Assembly: GCA_020638285.1 (NCBI GenBank)
Contig: JACKIV010000002.1
Span: forward strand, 248,001 to 312,000
Direction of reading: 5' to 3'
DNA: 64,000 nt
DNA from: Rhodospirillales bacterium
Lineage (GTDB): Bacteria > Pseudomonadota > Alphaproteobacteria > Micavibrionales > Micavibrionaceae
Each line of letters opens with the position of its first letter. Position 1 is the first letter of the stretch. Positions 8,464 through 17,474 of the stretch are shown here, piece after piece. The notes under the pieces were generated by a model. That model was not told the DNA's origin. It did no database searches and saw only the letters and a list, made by a program, of their open reading frames with translations. The position numbers and the translations under genes are program-made.

Positions 8464-9419
8464 GGTGCGGGATCGGTCTGGCCGATTCGCCGGATTTCCC
8501 AGCGCAGGATCACGCCGAAAGTTTCACGCACCCGTTGCCGGATCTCCTCGCCCAGCGCTTCCAGATCGCTCCCCCGCGCCGCGCCTGCGTTAATCATGAA
8601 ATTACAGTGTTTTTCAGACATCACCGCATCGCCGATTCTCAAACCCCGTCCGCCCGCGCGGTCGATGATCTGCCATGCCTTTGTGCCTTCGGGCAAGTCT
8701 GCTGCCGCGCATTCGTCGGGCATTGGGTTGGCAAAGGTCGATCCGCCTGTCTTTTCACGAATGGGCTGCGAGGATTCGCGCCGCGCCCGAACGGCGTCGA
8801 TTTCGGCCTCAAGGGCGGTCGGGTCCGCGCCCGGCGTTGCCCGCAGCGCAGCGCCTGTGAAAATAACGTCTTCGGGGACGGAGGAATGGCGATAGGACAA
8901 TCCCATCTCCTCCGGCGTGAAGCTCAAGGTCCGCCCAGCGCGGTCCAGCGCGTGCGCATGCACCAGAATGTCTTTGATTTCAGATCCATACGCTCCGGCG
9001 TTCATGCGCAGCGCGCCGCCGATCGTGCCGGGAATTCCCGAGAGGAAAGACAGGCCCGACAGACCTTCCTGAGCGCAGAACCGGGCCACGTTGGCGTCCA
9101 GCGTGGCGGCGCCGACATGGATCAGGCCGTCTTCGCTTTGCGCCGAAAGACCTGCAAAATCCCGGCCCATGCGGATGACAACGCCGCGCACGCCGCCATC
9201 GCGCACGATGACATTGGACAGAACGCCCAATGTGGTCACGGGAATTTCCGTCGGGCAGGCGGCAAGAAAATCGGCCAGATCCTCCTTGTCCGCCGGTTTG
9301 AACAGAATATCCGCGGTTCCGCCTGCCCGGAACCACCCAAGCGCCCCCAGAGGCGCATTTTCAGTATAGCGCCCGCGAACGGGGGGCAAATCTGCAATCG
9401 TGATTCGGGATGGTGACAT
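8460..9419 (-). CDS. murB: UDP-N-acetylenolpyruvoylglucosamine reductase
   Basis: This 319-residue FAD enzyme reduces UDP-GlcNAc-enolpyruvate to UDP-MurNAc in cytosolic peptidoglycan synthesis. Visible family motifs are GAATLDANVARF, LSGIPGTIGGALRMNAGAYG, SYRHSS and GGSTFANP with the catalytic Ser. The ATG at 9419 is chosen because it directly precedes the conserved N-terminus; a longer in-frame start at 9530 would add a low-complexity Lys/Arg-rich extension running into the nuoH promoter region. It is usually found with murC/ddl/ftsQ but here is followed only by xerC. Confidence 0.92.
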   Translation of the reverse strand: MSPSRITIADLPPVRGRYTENAPLGALGWFRAGGTADILFKPADKEDLADFLAACPTEIPVTTLGVLSNVIVRDGGVRGVVIRMGRDFAGLSAQSEDGLIHVGAATLDANVARFCAQEGLSGLSFLSGIPGTIGGALRMNAGAYGSEIKDILVHAHALDRAGRTLSFTPEEMGLSYRHSSVPEDVIFTGAALRATPGADPTALEAEIDAVRARRESSQPIREKTGGSTFANPMPDECAAADLPEGTKAWQIIDRAGGRGLRIGDAVMSEKHCNFMINAGAARGSDLEALGEEIRQRVRETFGVILRWEIRRIGQTDPAP

Positions 9420-9528
9420 AAGATGTTTATAGCATTCTGCCTTCGGAAGAGAAATAACCCTTGCGGTGTTTTTTGTGTGCTCATTTCGGCTCTTCCGTTT
9501 TCCGGCGCGGGCGGGTATAAAGAGATTC

Positions 9529-10548
9529 ATGATGAGTCTGTGGGAACATTATGGCGAACCGGGTTTATGGCTGATCCTCCAGATCGTCGCGGCCATTGCC
9601 GTCTTACTGGGCGTGGTCGCCTATGTGACCTATGCCGAACGCAAGGTTCTGGGCGCGATGCAGCGCCGTCAGGGTCCCATGACCGTCGGGCCGTTCGGGT
9701 TGCTTCAGCCCTTGGCCGACGGGATTAAACTCCTTTCCAAGGAAACCATCATTCCGACGCAGGCCAACCGGATTCTTTTCCTGCTCGCGCCGATGATTAC
9801 CTTTACCCTGTCGATTGCCGCATGGGCCGTTATTCCCGTGAATTATCAATGGGTTTTTGCAGATATCAATGTCGGGATTTTGTATCTGTTCGCCATTTCC
9901 TCAATGGGGGTTTACGGCGTTATCATGGCCGGGTGGGCGTCCAATTCCCGCTATGCCTTTCTGGGCGGGCTGCGTTCGGCGTCCCAGATGGTGTCCTATG
10001 AGGTCTCCATGGGGCTCGTGATCGTGTGCGTATTGCTCACGACCGGGTCGCTTAATTTGACGGAAATCGTGATGGCGGATCGTCCGTGGTGGGCGGAGAT
10101 TTTGCTTTTGCCGATGCTGGGCGTGTTCCTGATTTCCATTCTGGCCGAGACGAACCGTGCGCCGTTTGATCTGCCCGAAGGGGAGTCCGAACTCTCGGGC
10201 GGTTTTATGGTGGAATATTCCGCCATGACGTTTGCCCTGTTTTTTCTGGGCGAATATGCAAATATGATCCTGATGTCTGCCATGACCACGATTCTGTTTC
10301 TGGGCGGATGGCTGCCGCCCTTCGGGATCGAGGCGCTGGCGTTCGTTCCGGGCGTGGTGTGGTTTGCCTTGAAAATTGCGGCGGTTTTGTTCTTCTTTGT
10401 CTGGGCGCGGGCGACCTTCCCGCGATATCGGTACGACCAGTTGATGCGGCTGGGCTGGAAAGTCTTCCTGCCTTTTACGCTCGTCTGGGTGGTGGTGATG
10501 GCCGGGGCATTGCTGGCGTTTGACGCTTTGCCGGGGCAGACTCCTTAA
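9529..10548 (+). CDS. nuoH: NADH-quinone oxidoreductase subunit H
   Basis: This 339-residue polytopic membrane protein (about eight helices) forms the quinone chamber of complex I. Signatures include YAERKVLGAMQRRQGP near the N-terminus, the LADGIKLLSKE loop, and ETNRAPFDLPEGESELSGG, a highly conserved acidic loop. It is proton-translocation-competent by those residues. Two tandem ATGs (9529, 9532) follow AAAGAGA. The gene is isolated: murB is divergent and a MarR gene converges, with no other nuo gene nearby. A second NuoH-family protein, HyfC-like, is encoded at 56018-56980 but lacks these quinone-loop motifs. Confidence 0.92.
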   Translation: MMSLWEHYGEPGLWLILQIVAAIAVLLGVVAYVTYAERKVLGAMQRRQGPMTVGPFGLLQPLADGIKLLSKETIIPTQANRILFLLAPMITFTLSIAAWAVIPVNYQWVFADINVGILYLFAISSMGVYGVIMAGWASNSRYAFLGGLRSASQMVSYEVSMGLVIVCVLLTTGSLNLTEIVMADRPWWAEILLLPMLGVFLISILAETNRAPFDLPEGESELSGGFMVEYSAMTFALFFLGEYANMILMSAMTTILFLGGWLPPFGIEALAFVPGVVWFALKIAAVLFFFVWARATFPRYRYDQLMRLGWKVFLPFTLVWVVVMAGALLAFDALPGQTP

Positions 10549-11024
10549 AAATCTTCATCCAAGGGCATGCTGGAGAAATTCGACAGACTGGCCCAGAACC
10601 GTTCCAGATTTTTAAGCGTTACGGTCGTTGCCGCGATTTTCTCACCGTTGATGTCCGCCGCGCCAAGTTTTTCAACGTGCTTGTCGAACATTTCGGAAAT
10701 CATCCCGCAGAGCTTCTTGCCCTTTTCCGAGACTTTAACCCGGATGGAACGCTTGTCGTGGACAGAGCGTTCCTGAAGCAAATAGCCGTTTTCAACCATC
10801 TTCTTCACATTATAGGACACGTTCGATCCGAGGTAATAGCCCCGGATGGTCAATTCGCCAACGGTCATTTCCTCGTCGCCGACATTATACAGAATCATGC
10901 ACTGGACGTTGTTGATGTCCTGAATGTTCCGCTTGTCGAGTTCGAGCTTGATGACGTCAAGCGAACGGCGGTGAAGGCGTTCGATCAGCTGGATGGCTTC
11001 ATAATACAGGGTCGATGTCAGCAC
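10545..11024 (-). CDS. MarR-family winged-helix regulator
   Basis: The protein has 159 residues starting at a GTG (11024) preceded by AAAGGAACGGAG; no sensible ATG lies between this and the helical start. The core reads as a winged helix: QCMILYNVGDEEMTVGELT, then GSNVSYNVKKMVENGYL (recognition helix), then the basic wing HDKRSIRVKVSEKG. N- and C-terminal helices would dimerise. The ligand and targets are unknown. The stop overlaps the nuoH stop tail to tail by four bases. The start is only 82 bp from the stop of the enoyl-CoA hydratase-like gene, so the two may be cotranscribed. Confidence 0.8.
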   Translation of the reverse strand: MLTSTLYYEAIQLIERLHRRSLDVIKLELDKRNIQDINNVQCMILYNVGDEEMTVGELTIRGYYLGSNVSYNVKKMVENGYLLQERSVHDKRSIRVKVSEKGKKLCGMISEMFDKHVEKLGAADINGEKIAATTVTLKNLERFWASLSNFSSMPLDEDF

Positions 11025-11106
11025 GAGGAGACTCCGTTCCTTTCGTAACGATACCCATCCTAGCACGGAATGGTTAATGGAAAATAACCAGACGGAGTCC
11101 TGAAAA

Positions 11107-12228
11107 TTACCCCAGACTTTCCGAAAGACTGCGCCCCGTTGGTTTGAAATATCCATCCAGAATGGCCTGCCCAACTCCGGAGAGCGAATCGGGGCTCCAC
11201 AACGGCGCGTTATCCTTATCCATAAGAATGGCCCGAATGCCTTCATACAGGTCAGGCGCCGCCATGAAATGCTGGACCAGAAGGTAGTCCTGTTCCTGAA
11301 TTTCTTCAAACCTGGTGCGGGCCTCGCAGTTTTTCAGGTGACGCAGGGTGACTTTCAGACTCGTCGGGGATCGTCCGGATAAAAGATTGAGAATTTCCAT
11401 CGTCGGCCCCGATTCGGCCTGCCGAAGTGAGTCCTGAATGTCCTCCATGGAATTATGAACAAAATGCCGGTCGATGATCGGGGCGAGTTTGGCCAGAAAT
11501 CCGTCATTGGCCGGAAGCTCGGATTCGGTCCGCAGGATTTGGGAAACGGCCAGAACGGCTTCACCGTTTGATCGCGTGCCTTCGAGCTTGGTCCTCATGC
11601 GGTCAAGACATTCAAAACGGCGATCCTGTGGAATGAAGTGAGTCGCAAGGCCCCCATACATGAGGTCCGCCGCCGAAAGCCGTACGCCCGTCAGGGCCAG
11701 ATAGCGTCCGATCAGGCCCGGTGCGCGCCCCAGCGTGAAGGCGGCACCGTTTCCGGGAAAGAACCCGATGGCTGTATGAGGCAGACCGAACAGGGTTTTT
11801 TCGCACGCAACCCGGAAAACATTCTGTCCGGCAATCCCCAGCAAAGACCCGAGCGCAACACCGTTCCAGAACAAAACGACGGGTTTCGGAAAATGAAAAA
11901 GAATTCGGTTGAGCTGATATTCCTCGGCGAAAAACAGCGGGGCGACCCGCTGGCTCACCGCTCCGCGCCGGGCAGCCATGCCGGTGTCATAGACATATTT
12001 CATATCACCGCCCGTGTTAAAGGCGCGCCCCGATCCCGTGATAAAAACGGCGTGAATGGCGGGGTCTTCGGCCCAGCGGTTTAAGGCCGCCGATAAAATC
12101 CGGATCATGTCAATGGTCAGGGCGTTCAGGGCTTTGGGGCGGTTGAGCGTCACGGCGGCCACGCCGCTTTTTTCCTCAAGAGTGATTTCGTCCGAGGAAG
12201 AGACATGAGGATTTTCAGAAGATAACAT
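11107..12228 (-). CDS. Enoyl-CoA hydratase/3-hydroxyisobutyryl-CoA hydrolase-like protein with altered active site
   Basis: The protein has 373 residues, the length of the HIBYL-CoA hydrolase branch of the crotonase fold. The fold is recognisable from GRAFNTGGDMKY, EEYQLNRI, FPKPVV, IGRYLALTGVRLS and the ATHFIP segment. In the hydrolases the catalytic pair lies in PET.IG.FPD. Here those positions read PHTAIGFFPG (H151 and G159), so both acidic residues are missing. The oxyanion-hole loop is also unusual (GVALGSLLG). It may be a CoA-binding protein with another reaction or none. It precedes the MarR gene on the same strand. Confidence 0.7.
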   Translation of the reverse strand: MLSSENPHVSSSDEITLEEKSGVAAVTLNRPKALNALTIDMIRILSAALNRWAEDPAIHAVFITGSGRAFNTGGDMKYVYDTGMAARRGAVSQRVAPLFFAEEYQLNRILFHFPKPVVLFWNGVALGSLLGIAGQNVFRVACEKTLFGLPHTAIGFFPGNGAAFTLGRAPGLIGRYLALTGVRLSAADLMYGGLATHFIPQDRRFECLDRMRTKLEGTRSNGEAVLAVSQILRTESELPANDGFLAKLAPIIDRHFVHNSMEDIQDSLRQAESGPTMEILNLLSGRSPTSLKVTLRHLKNCEARTRFEEIQEQDYLLVQHFMAAPDLYEGIRAILMDKDNAPLWSPDSLSGVGQAILDGYFKPTGRSLSESLG

Positions 12229-12305
12229 TTTACCGTTCCGCCCTTTACTTTGATGAAAAAATCACATAACCCCTTTAAGGGAAGATTGACTCCGGAGGTG
12301 CCCTG

Positions 12306-13409
12306 ATGAGCCAGAAAACCATCGTACGCAGTGTGTCCCCTGTCGAGGACAACGCCCTTTACACTAAAGCCAGATTGCCCGCCGCGCAACCGGGGAATGA
12401 TCTGCGCATGGCCGGAGCTTTTCCCCGCGTGCGGATGCGACGGATGCGCGGGGCGGAGTGGTCCCGGCGGCTGGCCTGCGAGAATGCCTTGAGCGTCTCG
12501 GATCTGATCTGGCCTCTGTTCATCGCCGAGGGGCAGGGCGTGTCCGAGCCGATTGCCTCCATGCCCGGCGTGGCCCGCCTGTCCATTGACAGGATCGTCG
12601 AGGCGGCCCGTGAGGCGCGGGATCTGGGGATTCCGGCGCTGGCCCTGTTTCCGGCTACGCCGCCCTCCCTGAAAACTTCGGACGGGCGCGAATCGATCAA
12701 CCCCGAGAATCTCATTTGCCGCGCCATTCGCGCCATCAAGGAAGATGTGCCCGATATCGGCCTGATCGCCGATGTGGCGCTTGACCCCTATACCGACCAC
12801 GGCCATGACGGATTGATCGAGGATGGAAAGATCCTCAATGACGAAACCGTGGACGCGCTGTGCGCCCAGGCCGTGGTGCAGGCCCGCGCCGGGGTGGATG
12901 TGATCGCGCCTTCGGACATGATGGACGGACGAATCGGAGCCATTCGCGATGCGCTGGACGGGGCCGGGTTTTCGGATGTTCTGATCCTGTCCTATGCCGT
13001 CAAATACGCGTCCGCGTTTTATGGTCCGTTCCGGGACGCCGTTAACTCCAAAGGCTTCCTCAAGGGCGACAAGAAAACCTATCAGATGGACCCGGCGAAC
13101 ACGGACGAGGCGCTGCGCGAGGCGGCGCTGGATCTGGGCGAGGGGGCCGATATGCTGATGGTCAAACCCGGTCTGCCCTATCTGGATGTGATCCGGCGGG
13201 TCAAGGACGCGTTTCATGTGCCGACGCTGGCCTATCATGTGAGCGGTGAATATGCGATGCTGCGCGCCGCGTGCGATGCCGGGTGGCTGGACTATGACAA
13301 GGCCCTGATGGAAACCTTGCTGGGGTTCAAGCGGGCCGGGTGCGACGCCATTCTGACCTATGCCGCGCGCGATGCGGCGCGTTTGATCCGGGCGCGGGGT
13401 GGGGTTTGA
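12306..13409 (+). CDS. hemB: Delta-aminolevulinic acid dehydratase (porphobilinogen synthase)
   Basis: The enzyme joins two 5-aminolevulinates to porphobilinogen in haem synthesis. The 367-residue protein has the Schiff-base lysines K233 (SYAVKYAS) and K287 (MLMVKPG). The metal segment at about 156-168 (DVALDPYTDHGHDG) has Asp in place of the zinc-binding cysteines, which is the magnesium-type variant. A strong GGAGGTG lies just before the ATG. An N-terminal extension of about 35 residues precedes the RMRR start of the barrel. hemF is encoded 1 kb downstream, so haem genes cluster here. Confidence 0.93.
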   Translation: MSQKTIVRSVSPVEDNALYTKARLPAAQPGNDLRMAGAFPRVRMRRMRGAEWSRRLACENALSVSDLIWPLFIAEGQGVSEPIASMPGVARLSIDRIVEAAREARDLGIPALALFPATPPSLKTSDGRESINPENLICRAIRAIKEDVPDIGLIADVALDPYTDHGHDGLIEDGKILNDETVDALCAQAVVQARAGVDVIAPSDMMDGRIGAIRDALDGAGFSDVLILSYAVKYASAFYGPFRDAVNSKGFLKGDKKTYQMDPANTDEALREAALDLGEGADMLMVKPGLPYLDVIRRVKDAFHVPTLAYHVSGEYAMLRAACDAGWLDYDKALMETLLGFKRAGCDAILTYAARDAARLIRARGGV

Positions 13410-13417
13410 GAGGCTTG

Positions 13418-13494
13418 TCCCCTCTCCCTTGATCCCTCTCCCCTTGAGGGGAGAGGGAAAGCGAAGGGCGATGAGCCCGGAGCAGGGAGAGGGG
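13418..13494. repeat. GC-rich palindromic dispersed repeat, copy B
   Basis: The segment between hemB and trmJ contains CCCTCTCCCCTTGAGGGGAGAGGG as a near-perfect hairpin, flanked by outer arms CCCCTCTCCCTTG and AGGGAGAGGGG. It is the reverse-oriented relative of copies at 7433-7493 and 60667-60738. Being between two plus-strand genes, it may fold in the mRNA. Confidence 0.75.
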
Positions 13495-13520
13495 AAGTTG
13501 ACTTTTTGGAAAATTAAAGT

Positions 13521-14318
13521 ATGTCCGGTACAGATCATTCCCTTCTTCGTCCTGCGCGGTATCCGGATGCTCCGGCGGTGATTTTGGTCGACCCGCAGAT
13601 GGGCGAGAATATCGGAACAACAGCGCGGGCCATGCTCAATTGCGGGTTGAGCGACCTGCGGATCGTGCGGCCCCGCGATGGCTGGCCAAACGAAAAAGCC
13701 GTTTCGGCGTCTGCCGGGGCGCTGGACGTGATGCCGCCTGTTGCGGTGTTTGAGACTCTTCCGGCTGCTCTTGAAGGCTGCCACCAGGTCTATGCAACAA
13801 CGGCCCGTCCGCGCGAGATGGTCAAACCCGTCTTTACCCCGCACGGCGCGGCGGCGGACATGCGCACGCGGCAGGCGGCGGGTCAGACAATCGGCCTTGT
13901 CTTTGGCGGAGAACGGGCAGGACTGACCACCGACGATGTGGCGCTGGCCCACGGGATTATCACGATTCCGCTCAATCCGGGCTTTACTTCGCTCAATCTG
14001 GCGCAGGCGGTTTTACTGGTCGCTTACGCATGGTGCGAGGCAGGCGACGGGACGCCGGGCCGGGTGGTGCCCACAGGAGATTCCCGGCCCGCTCCGCACG
14101 AGGAGGTCGAAGCGTTTCTGGTGCGGCTGGAAGAGGAACTCGAATCCGGGAATTTTTTCCGCACGCCCGAGATGAAACCTGCGATGCTGCGCAATATCCG
14201 GGCTTTGTACCTGCGCGCCGAGCCGACGGATCAGGAAATCCGTACTCTCCATGGCATGTTGACGGCGTTGATTGGAAGGAAAGGCACTGTTCGCTCTGGA
14301 AAATGTGAAGCGCTCTAA
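13521..14318 (+). CDS. trmJ: tRNA (cytidine/uridine-2'-O-)-methyltransferase TrmJ-like
   Basis: This 265-residue SPOUT/TrmH-family protein carries the knotted-fold SAM motifs. Motif 1 is VDPQMGENIGTTARAMLNCG, motif 2 is IGLVFGGERAGLT and motif 3 is IPLNPGFTSLNLAQAV. TrmJ methylates the 2'-O of residue 32 in the anticodon loop of several tRNAs. The C-terminal about 80 residues (LEEELESGNFF onward) match the TrmJ dimerisation extension. Its end overlaps the convergent hemF stop by four bases. Confidence 0.87.
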   Translation: MSGTDHSLLRPARYPDAPAVILVDPQMGENIGTTARAMLNCGLSDLRIVRPRDGWPNEKAVSASAGALDVMPPVAVFETLPAALEGCHQVYATTARPREMVKPVFTPHGAAADMRTRQAAGQTIGLVFGGERAGLTTDDVALAHGIITIPLNPGFTSLNLAQAVLLVAYAWCEAGDGTPGRVVPTGDSRPAPHEEVEAFLVRLEEELESGNFFRTPEMKPAMLRNIRALYLRAEPTDQEIRTLHGMLTALIGRKGTVRSGKCEAL

Positions 14319-15199
14319 GGCCAGTGAACGTCCGGAGGCAGAGACATCAAAATCGCATCGACGTTCCCACCGGTCATAAGGCCAAACCGGGTGCCGCGAT
14401 CGTAAAGGAGATTAAACTCCACATACCGCCCGCGCCGGATGAGCTGGTGTGTTTTTTGCTCTTCGGTCCAGGGTTTGTGCATCGTGCGCCGGACGATTCG
14501 GGGATAGATGGACAGGAAGGTTTTTCCAACGTCTCTGGTAAAGGCAAAGCCGCGCTCCGCATCGTCTTCGCACAGATTATCATAGAAAATTCCGCCCACG
14601 CCCCGCGCCTCGTTTCGATGGGGGAGGTAGAAATATCGGTCGCACCACGCCTTGAAATCCGGATACCACTTTGGATCGTAAGATTCACAGCAGGCACGGA
14701 GCGCGGCGTGAAAATCGTTCGTATCCGCCGGGTCGGGACAGGTTGGCGTCAGGTCCGTTCCTCCGCCGAACCACCGCCGGGAGGTGGTCATCATGCGGGT
14801 GTTCATGTGAACGGCGGGGACAAGCGGTGATCGCATATGGGCAACAAGGGAAATCCCGCAGGCGTGAAAGTCTCCGTTGCTTTCGGCTGCGCCCGGAATT
14901 TCCGGAATGAATTTTTCTGGAAATCGACCGTGAACGACCGAGACATTCACGCCGACTTTTTCAAAAACCCGCCCTTTCATCAGGGCCATTTCACCCCCGC
15001 CGCCGGGCGTTCCGTCTTCGTTGTGACGATTCCAGCTTTTTCGCGCGAAGCGGCCGGGCTCAGTGGCACCGCCGGATTCATCCTCAATCGCTTCAAAGAC
15101 CGCGCAGATTTGATCCCGCAGGTCGAAAAACCACTGTGCGGCGGTATCTTCGATTGCATCGCAGGCAGAAAACGGGGCGGTTTGTAACTCCGGCATCAT
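14315..15199 (-). CDS. hemF: Oxygen-dependent coproporphyrinogen III oxidase
   Basis: The 294-residue enzyme decarboxylates coproporphyrinogen III to protoporphyrinogen IX using O2. Family motifs are clear: GGGGEMALMKGRVFEKVGVN, NTRMM, WFGGGTDLTP, the GVGGIFYDNL loop and RGRYVEFNLLYDRGT. The length matches HemF. The gene is cytosolic and convergent with trmJ. Its start region is divergent from the receiver gene at 15321. No anaerobic hemN is visible. Confidence 0.93.
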   Translation of the reverse strand: MMPELQTAPFSACDAIEDTAAQWFFDLRDQICAVFEAIEDESGGATEPGRFARKSWNRHNEDGTPGGGGEMALMKGRVFEKVGVNVSVVHGRFPEKFIPEIPGAAESNGDFHACGISLVAHMRSPLVPAVHMNTRMMTTSRRWFGGGTDLTPTCPDPADTNDFHAALRACCESYDPKWYPDFKAWCDRYFYLPHRNEARGVGGIFYDNLCEDDAERGFAFTRDVGKTFLSIYPRIVRRTMHKPWTEEQKTHQLIRRGRYVEFNLLYDRGTRFGLMTGGNVDAILMSLPPDVHWP

Positions 15200-15320
15200 A
15201 AGAGACTCTGGAAAATTAAAGCGGCACCTATGCTAGACGCACTAAAAAAAAAGAGCAACCTTTGAAAGTGTCGTTGTCCGGGATATAGTGGGGGCGGAAC
15301 GAGGGTATTGGTGTGTTCTT

Positions 15321-15896
15321 ATGAAGACCGTTTTCAGATCTCAGGAACCTGTGACGTACGATCTGAGCAAGTTAAACGTCTTGCTTGTAGAAGATTCTCA
15401 TACGATGCAGACGCTTTTGTCCTCAATGCTGCGCTCTTTCGGGGTGGGAGATGTTCTGGTTTGCGGCGGAGCGACCGAGGCCATCGGGCTTTTGACTGTA
15501 ACGCAGGCCCGCAAGAAAGCCTCTGATATCAAGGGGATCGATATCATTCTGACGGACTGGTTGATGCCGGACGGATCGGGTGAGGACTTGCTCAAGTGGA
15601 TTCGTTTGAACAAGGATGACGGGATCCGGTTTTTGCCCGTGGTGGTCATCAGCGCCTATACGACCGAGCGGGTTGTGGCCGCGGCGCGGGACGGCGGCGC
15701 CAACGAAGCGCTCGTCAAGCCCGTTTCCGGAATGAAGCTGGCCCAACGTCTTCTGTCCGCGATTGACAATCCACGCCCTTTCATCAAGACGGATGCGTTT
15801 TTCGGTCCGGACCGGCGCAGGCAGGCCGTCCCGGTTTCCCATGATCGCCGGAAAATAAAGGCGGAAGAAATAAAGGTAAGCCATGAGCAACTCTGA
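15321..15896 (+). CDS. CheY-like single-receiver response regulator with GPDRRR tail
   Basis: The 191-residue protein has an N-terminal extension of about 17 residues, then a receiver domain: acidic pair E24/D25, phospho-acceptor D79 (LTDWLMPDG), conserved Ser/Thr near 111 and K133 (LVKP). A C-terminal tail of about 35 residues contains FFGPDRRR at about 160-167, a motif common in alphaproteobacterial stand-alone receivers. There is no DNA-binding domain. The gene overlaps the following Hpt-like gene by 14 bases, so they probably form a phosphorelay pair. No kinase or chemotaxis gene is adjacent. Confidence 0.82.
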   Translation: MKTVFRSQEPVTYDLSKLNVLLVEDSHTMQTLLSSMLRSFGVGDVLVCGGATEAIGLLTVTQARKKASDIKGIDIILTDWLMPDGSGEDLLKWIRLNKDDGIRFLPVVVISAYTTERVVAAARDGGANEALVKPVSGMKLAQRLLSAIDNPRPFIKTDAFFGPDRRRQAVPVSHDRRKIKAEEIKVSHEQL

Positions 15897-16401
15897 GGGG
15901 CCTTCCAGCCCGAAAAATGTCAGTATTTTCCACAGAATCAATCGGCTGCGGATTAAGGCGGCGGGAAAGGCCGAAGGGCCGCCGGGGCAGATCGATCCGG
16001 AAGCCATTCGCAAGGCTGATGAGTTTATCGGAAAGGTTTGCGCCGATTGCCGGACGGTTTTAGGCGCATCTATCGAAAATCTTGTCACCGGATGGGAGCG
16101 GATGCGGGAGTTACCCGATACCGAAGAACGAAGGTCAGCCGCGCAGGCCTTGTTCCACGTTGCCCATGAGATCAAGGATATAAGCGGGATGTGCGGGTAT
16201 GCGCTCCTGTCTCATTTTTCAGAATCACTGCGCGATTATGTCGTCGAAACGGATCTGGATATGGAGGCACGACGCGTCATCGTTCAGGCCCATGTCGATG
16301 CGATTCAGGCCGTTTATCGACTGGATATCAAGGCCGAATCCGTCCCGGAAGCCGAAGCGCTCAAACAGGCGGTTCAACAGGCGATCAAAAAATATCGCTA
16401 G
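15883..16401 (+). CDS. Hpt-domain-like phosphotransfer protein
   Basis: The 172-residue all-helical protein contains VAHEIKDISGMCGYALLS around residue 93-110. This places H95 and K98 as in histidine phosphotransfer (Hpt) domains (H-x-x-K-x-x-(S/G)). An N-terminal region of about 35 residues is basic and probably disordered. It overlaps the preceding receiver gene, suggesting that H95 exchanges phosphate with D79 of that receiver. The identification rests on this motif and the context, not on full-length similarity. Confidence 0.6.
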   Translation: MSNSEGPSSPKNVSIFHRINRLRIKAAGKAEGPPGQIDPEAIRKADEFIGKVCADCRTVLGASIENLVTGWERMRELPDTEERRSAAQALFHVAHEIKDISGMCGYALLSHFSESLRDYVVETDLDMEARRVIVQAHVDAIQAVYRLDIKAESVPEAEALKQAVQQAIKKYR

Positions 16402-16436
16402 AGCATTTTCGCTTTGGCCGTACACATCCGTCCATA

Positions 16437-17249
16437 TTACCGCAGCGGCTCCGCCGTGACAGCCCCCGGTCGTCCGGGTGTGCCGCTTAAGGGAGTCGCC
16501 GGACCGGAGGCGGGGGGCATGACCCACGACTCTTCGGGGCGCAGGGCTGCGCTGCCATGCGGGTCATTCCGGTTCATGGGTTGGTTCACGGGCCGCGCAT
16601 TTTGAGGAATCGCCTGATTTTCCTGCGGCCCATCCCGGCCCGCTTGATTCGTCTGTGACCCGGCTTGAACCATTTCATGCGCCAGCTTGATATAGCTTAC
16701 GACCCGGCGCACATCCGGAATCGTCCGGGCCAGACTCACCACCCGGTCCAGTTCGGCCTGACTTTGAGCTGTTCCCATAATGTAGACCGTGCCTTGCACC
16801 GTATCAATGGAATAGTTCAGATTCTCGATGATGTCGTCGAACGTCATTTCGGCGCGTAGACGTGTGGAAATCCATTTATCGCGCAAATAGCCGGGAATGC
16901 CTTCACTATCGGCGATCCGGATTTCGTTGATGACCTGTTTGACGCCCTTGACCTGCCAGGCCAGACGGACGGCTTCGACCCGGTGTTCCGGTTTCTGGAC
17001 GATCCCTGTCAAAAGAACGCGCCCCTGATTAACCGTAATGCCGAGTTTTGCAAAAGTGCCCAGATCGTATTTGAACCACAAATCGGCGATTTCGGCATGA
17101 ATGCGGGTGTCGCTCAAGGTGCCGGAAATCCCGCCTTCGCGGCTGGCCGCCATGCCCGTCCCCACTGCCGCCCCGCCCGCAAGACCCAAAGGCGAGCAGG
17201 CGCATAAAAGAGCACAGGCCAGGAGAGATATGGCAGGAAAGATTCTCAT
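16437..17249 (-). CDS. BON-domain lipoprotein
   Basis: The protein has 270 residues. A signal with lipobox-like LCAC (Cys 18) is followed by two BON domains (about 50-120 and 125-200), with GRVLLTGIV and GTVYIMGTA as their beta hairpins. A Pro/Gln-rich low-complexity tail follows (about 205-270). BON proteins of the OsmY/DolP type bind membranes or the envelope in the periplasm. The ATG at 17249 gives the clean signal; an earlier in-frame start at 17318 would bury it. It converges with the Hpt gene and is divergent from mdh. Confidence 0.8.
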   Translation of the reverse strand: MRIFPAISLLACALLCACSPLGLAGGAAVGTGMAASREGGISGTLSDTRIHAEIADLWFKYDLGTFAKLGITVNQGRVLLTGIVQKPEHRVEAVRLAWQVKGVKQVINEIRIADSEGIPGYLRDKWISTRLRAEMTFDDIIENLNYSIDTVQGTVYIMGTAQSQAELDRVVSLARTIPDVRRVVSYIKLAHEMVQAGSQTNQAGRDGPQENQAIPQNARPVNQPMNRNDPHGSAALRPEESWVMPPASGPATPLSGTPGRPGAVTAEPLR

Positions 17250-17474
17250 GGATTTCTCAGGCTCCTTGAACGATGTGTCAATGTCCTCATAGCTTTGCAC
17301 AAAAGGGCTTGCCTGCATACGGTAAATCGGTGAGGGTTCTAACGCAGGTGACTTGCGGTCGGTAGTAGTTTATAAAGAATTAGTCTTTACACTTCGGCTT
17401 GTCCATTCCTTCGCGGACTCTCTTTCTGAAAACCTTCTTCTAACGCAAACGTCTCACGGAAAAGGAACAAAATT

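Noticed and set aside
12150..13952. A 600-codon minus-strand frame spanning hemB and trmJ
   Set aside because: It crosses two recognised genes and an intergenic repeat, has no family features, and arises from GC-rich codon bias.
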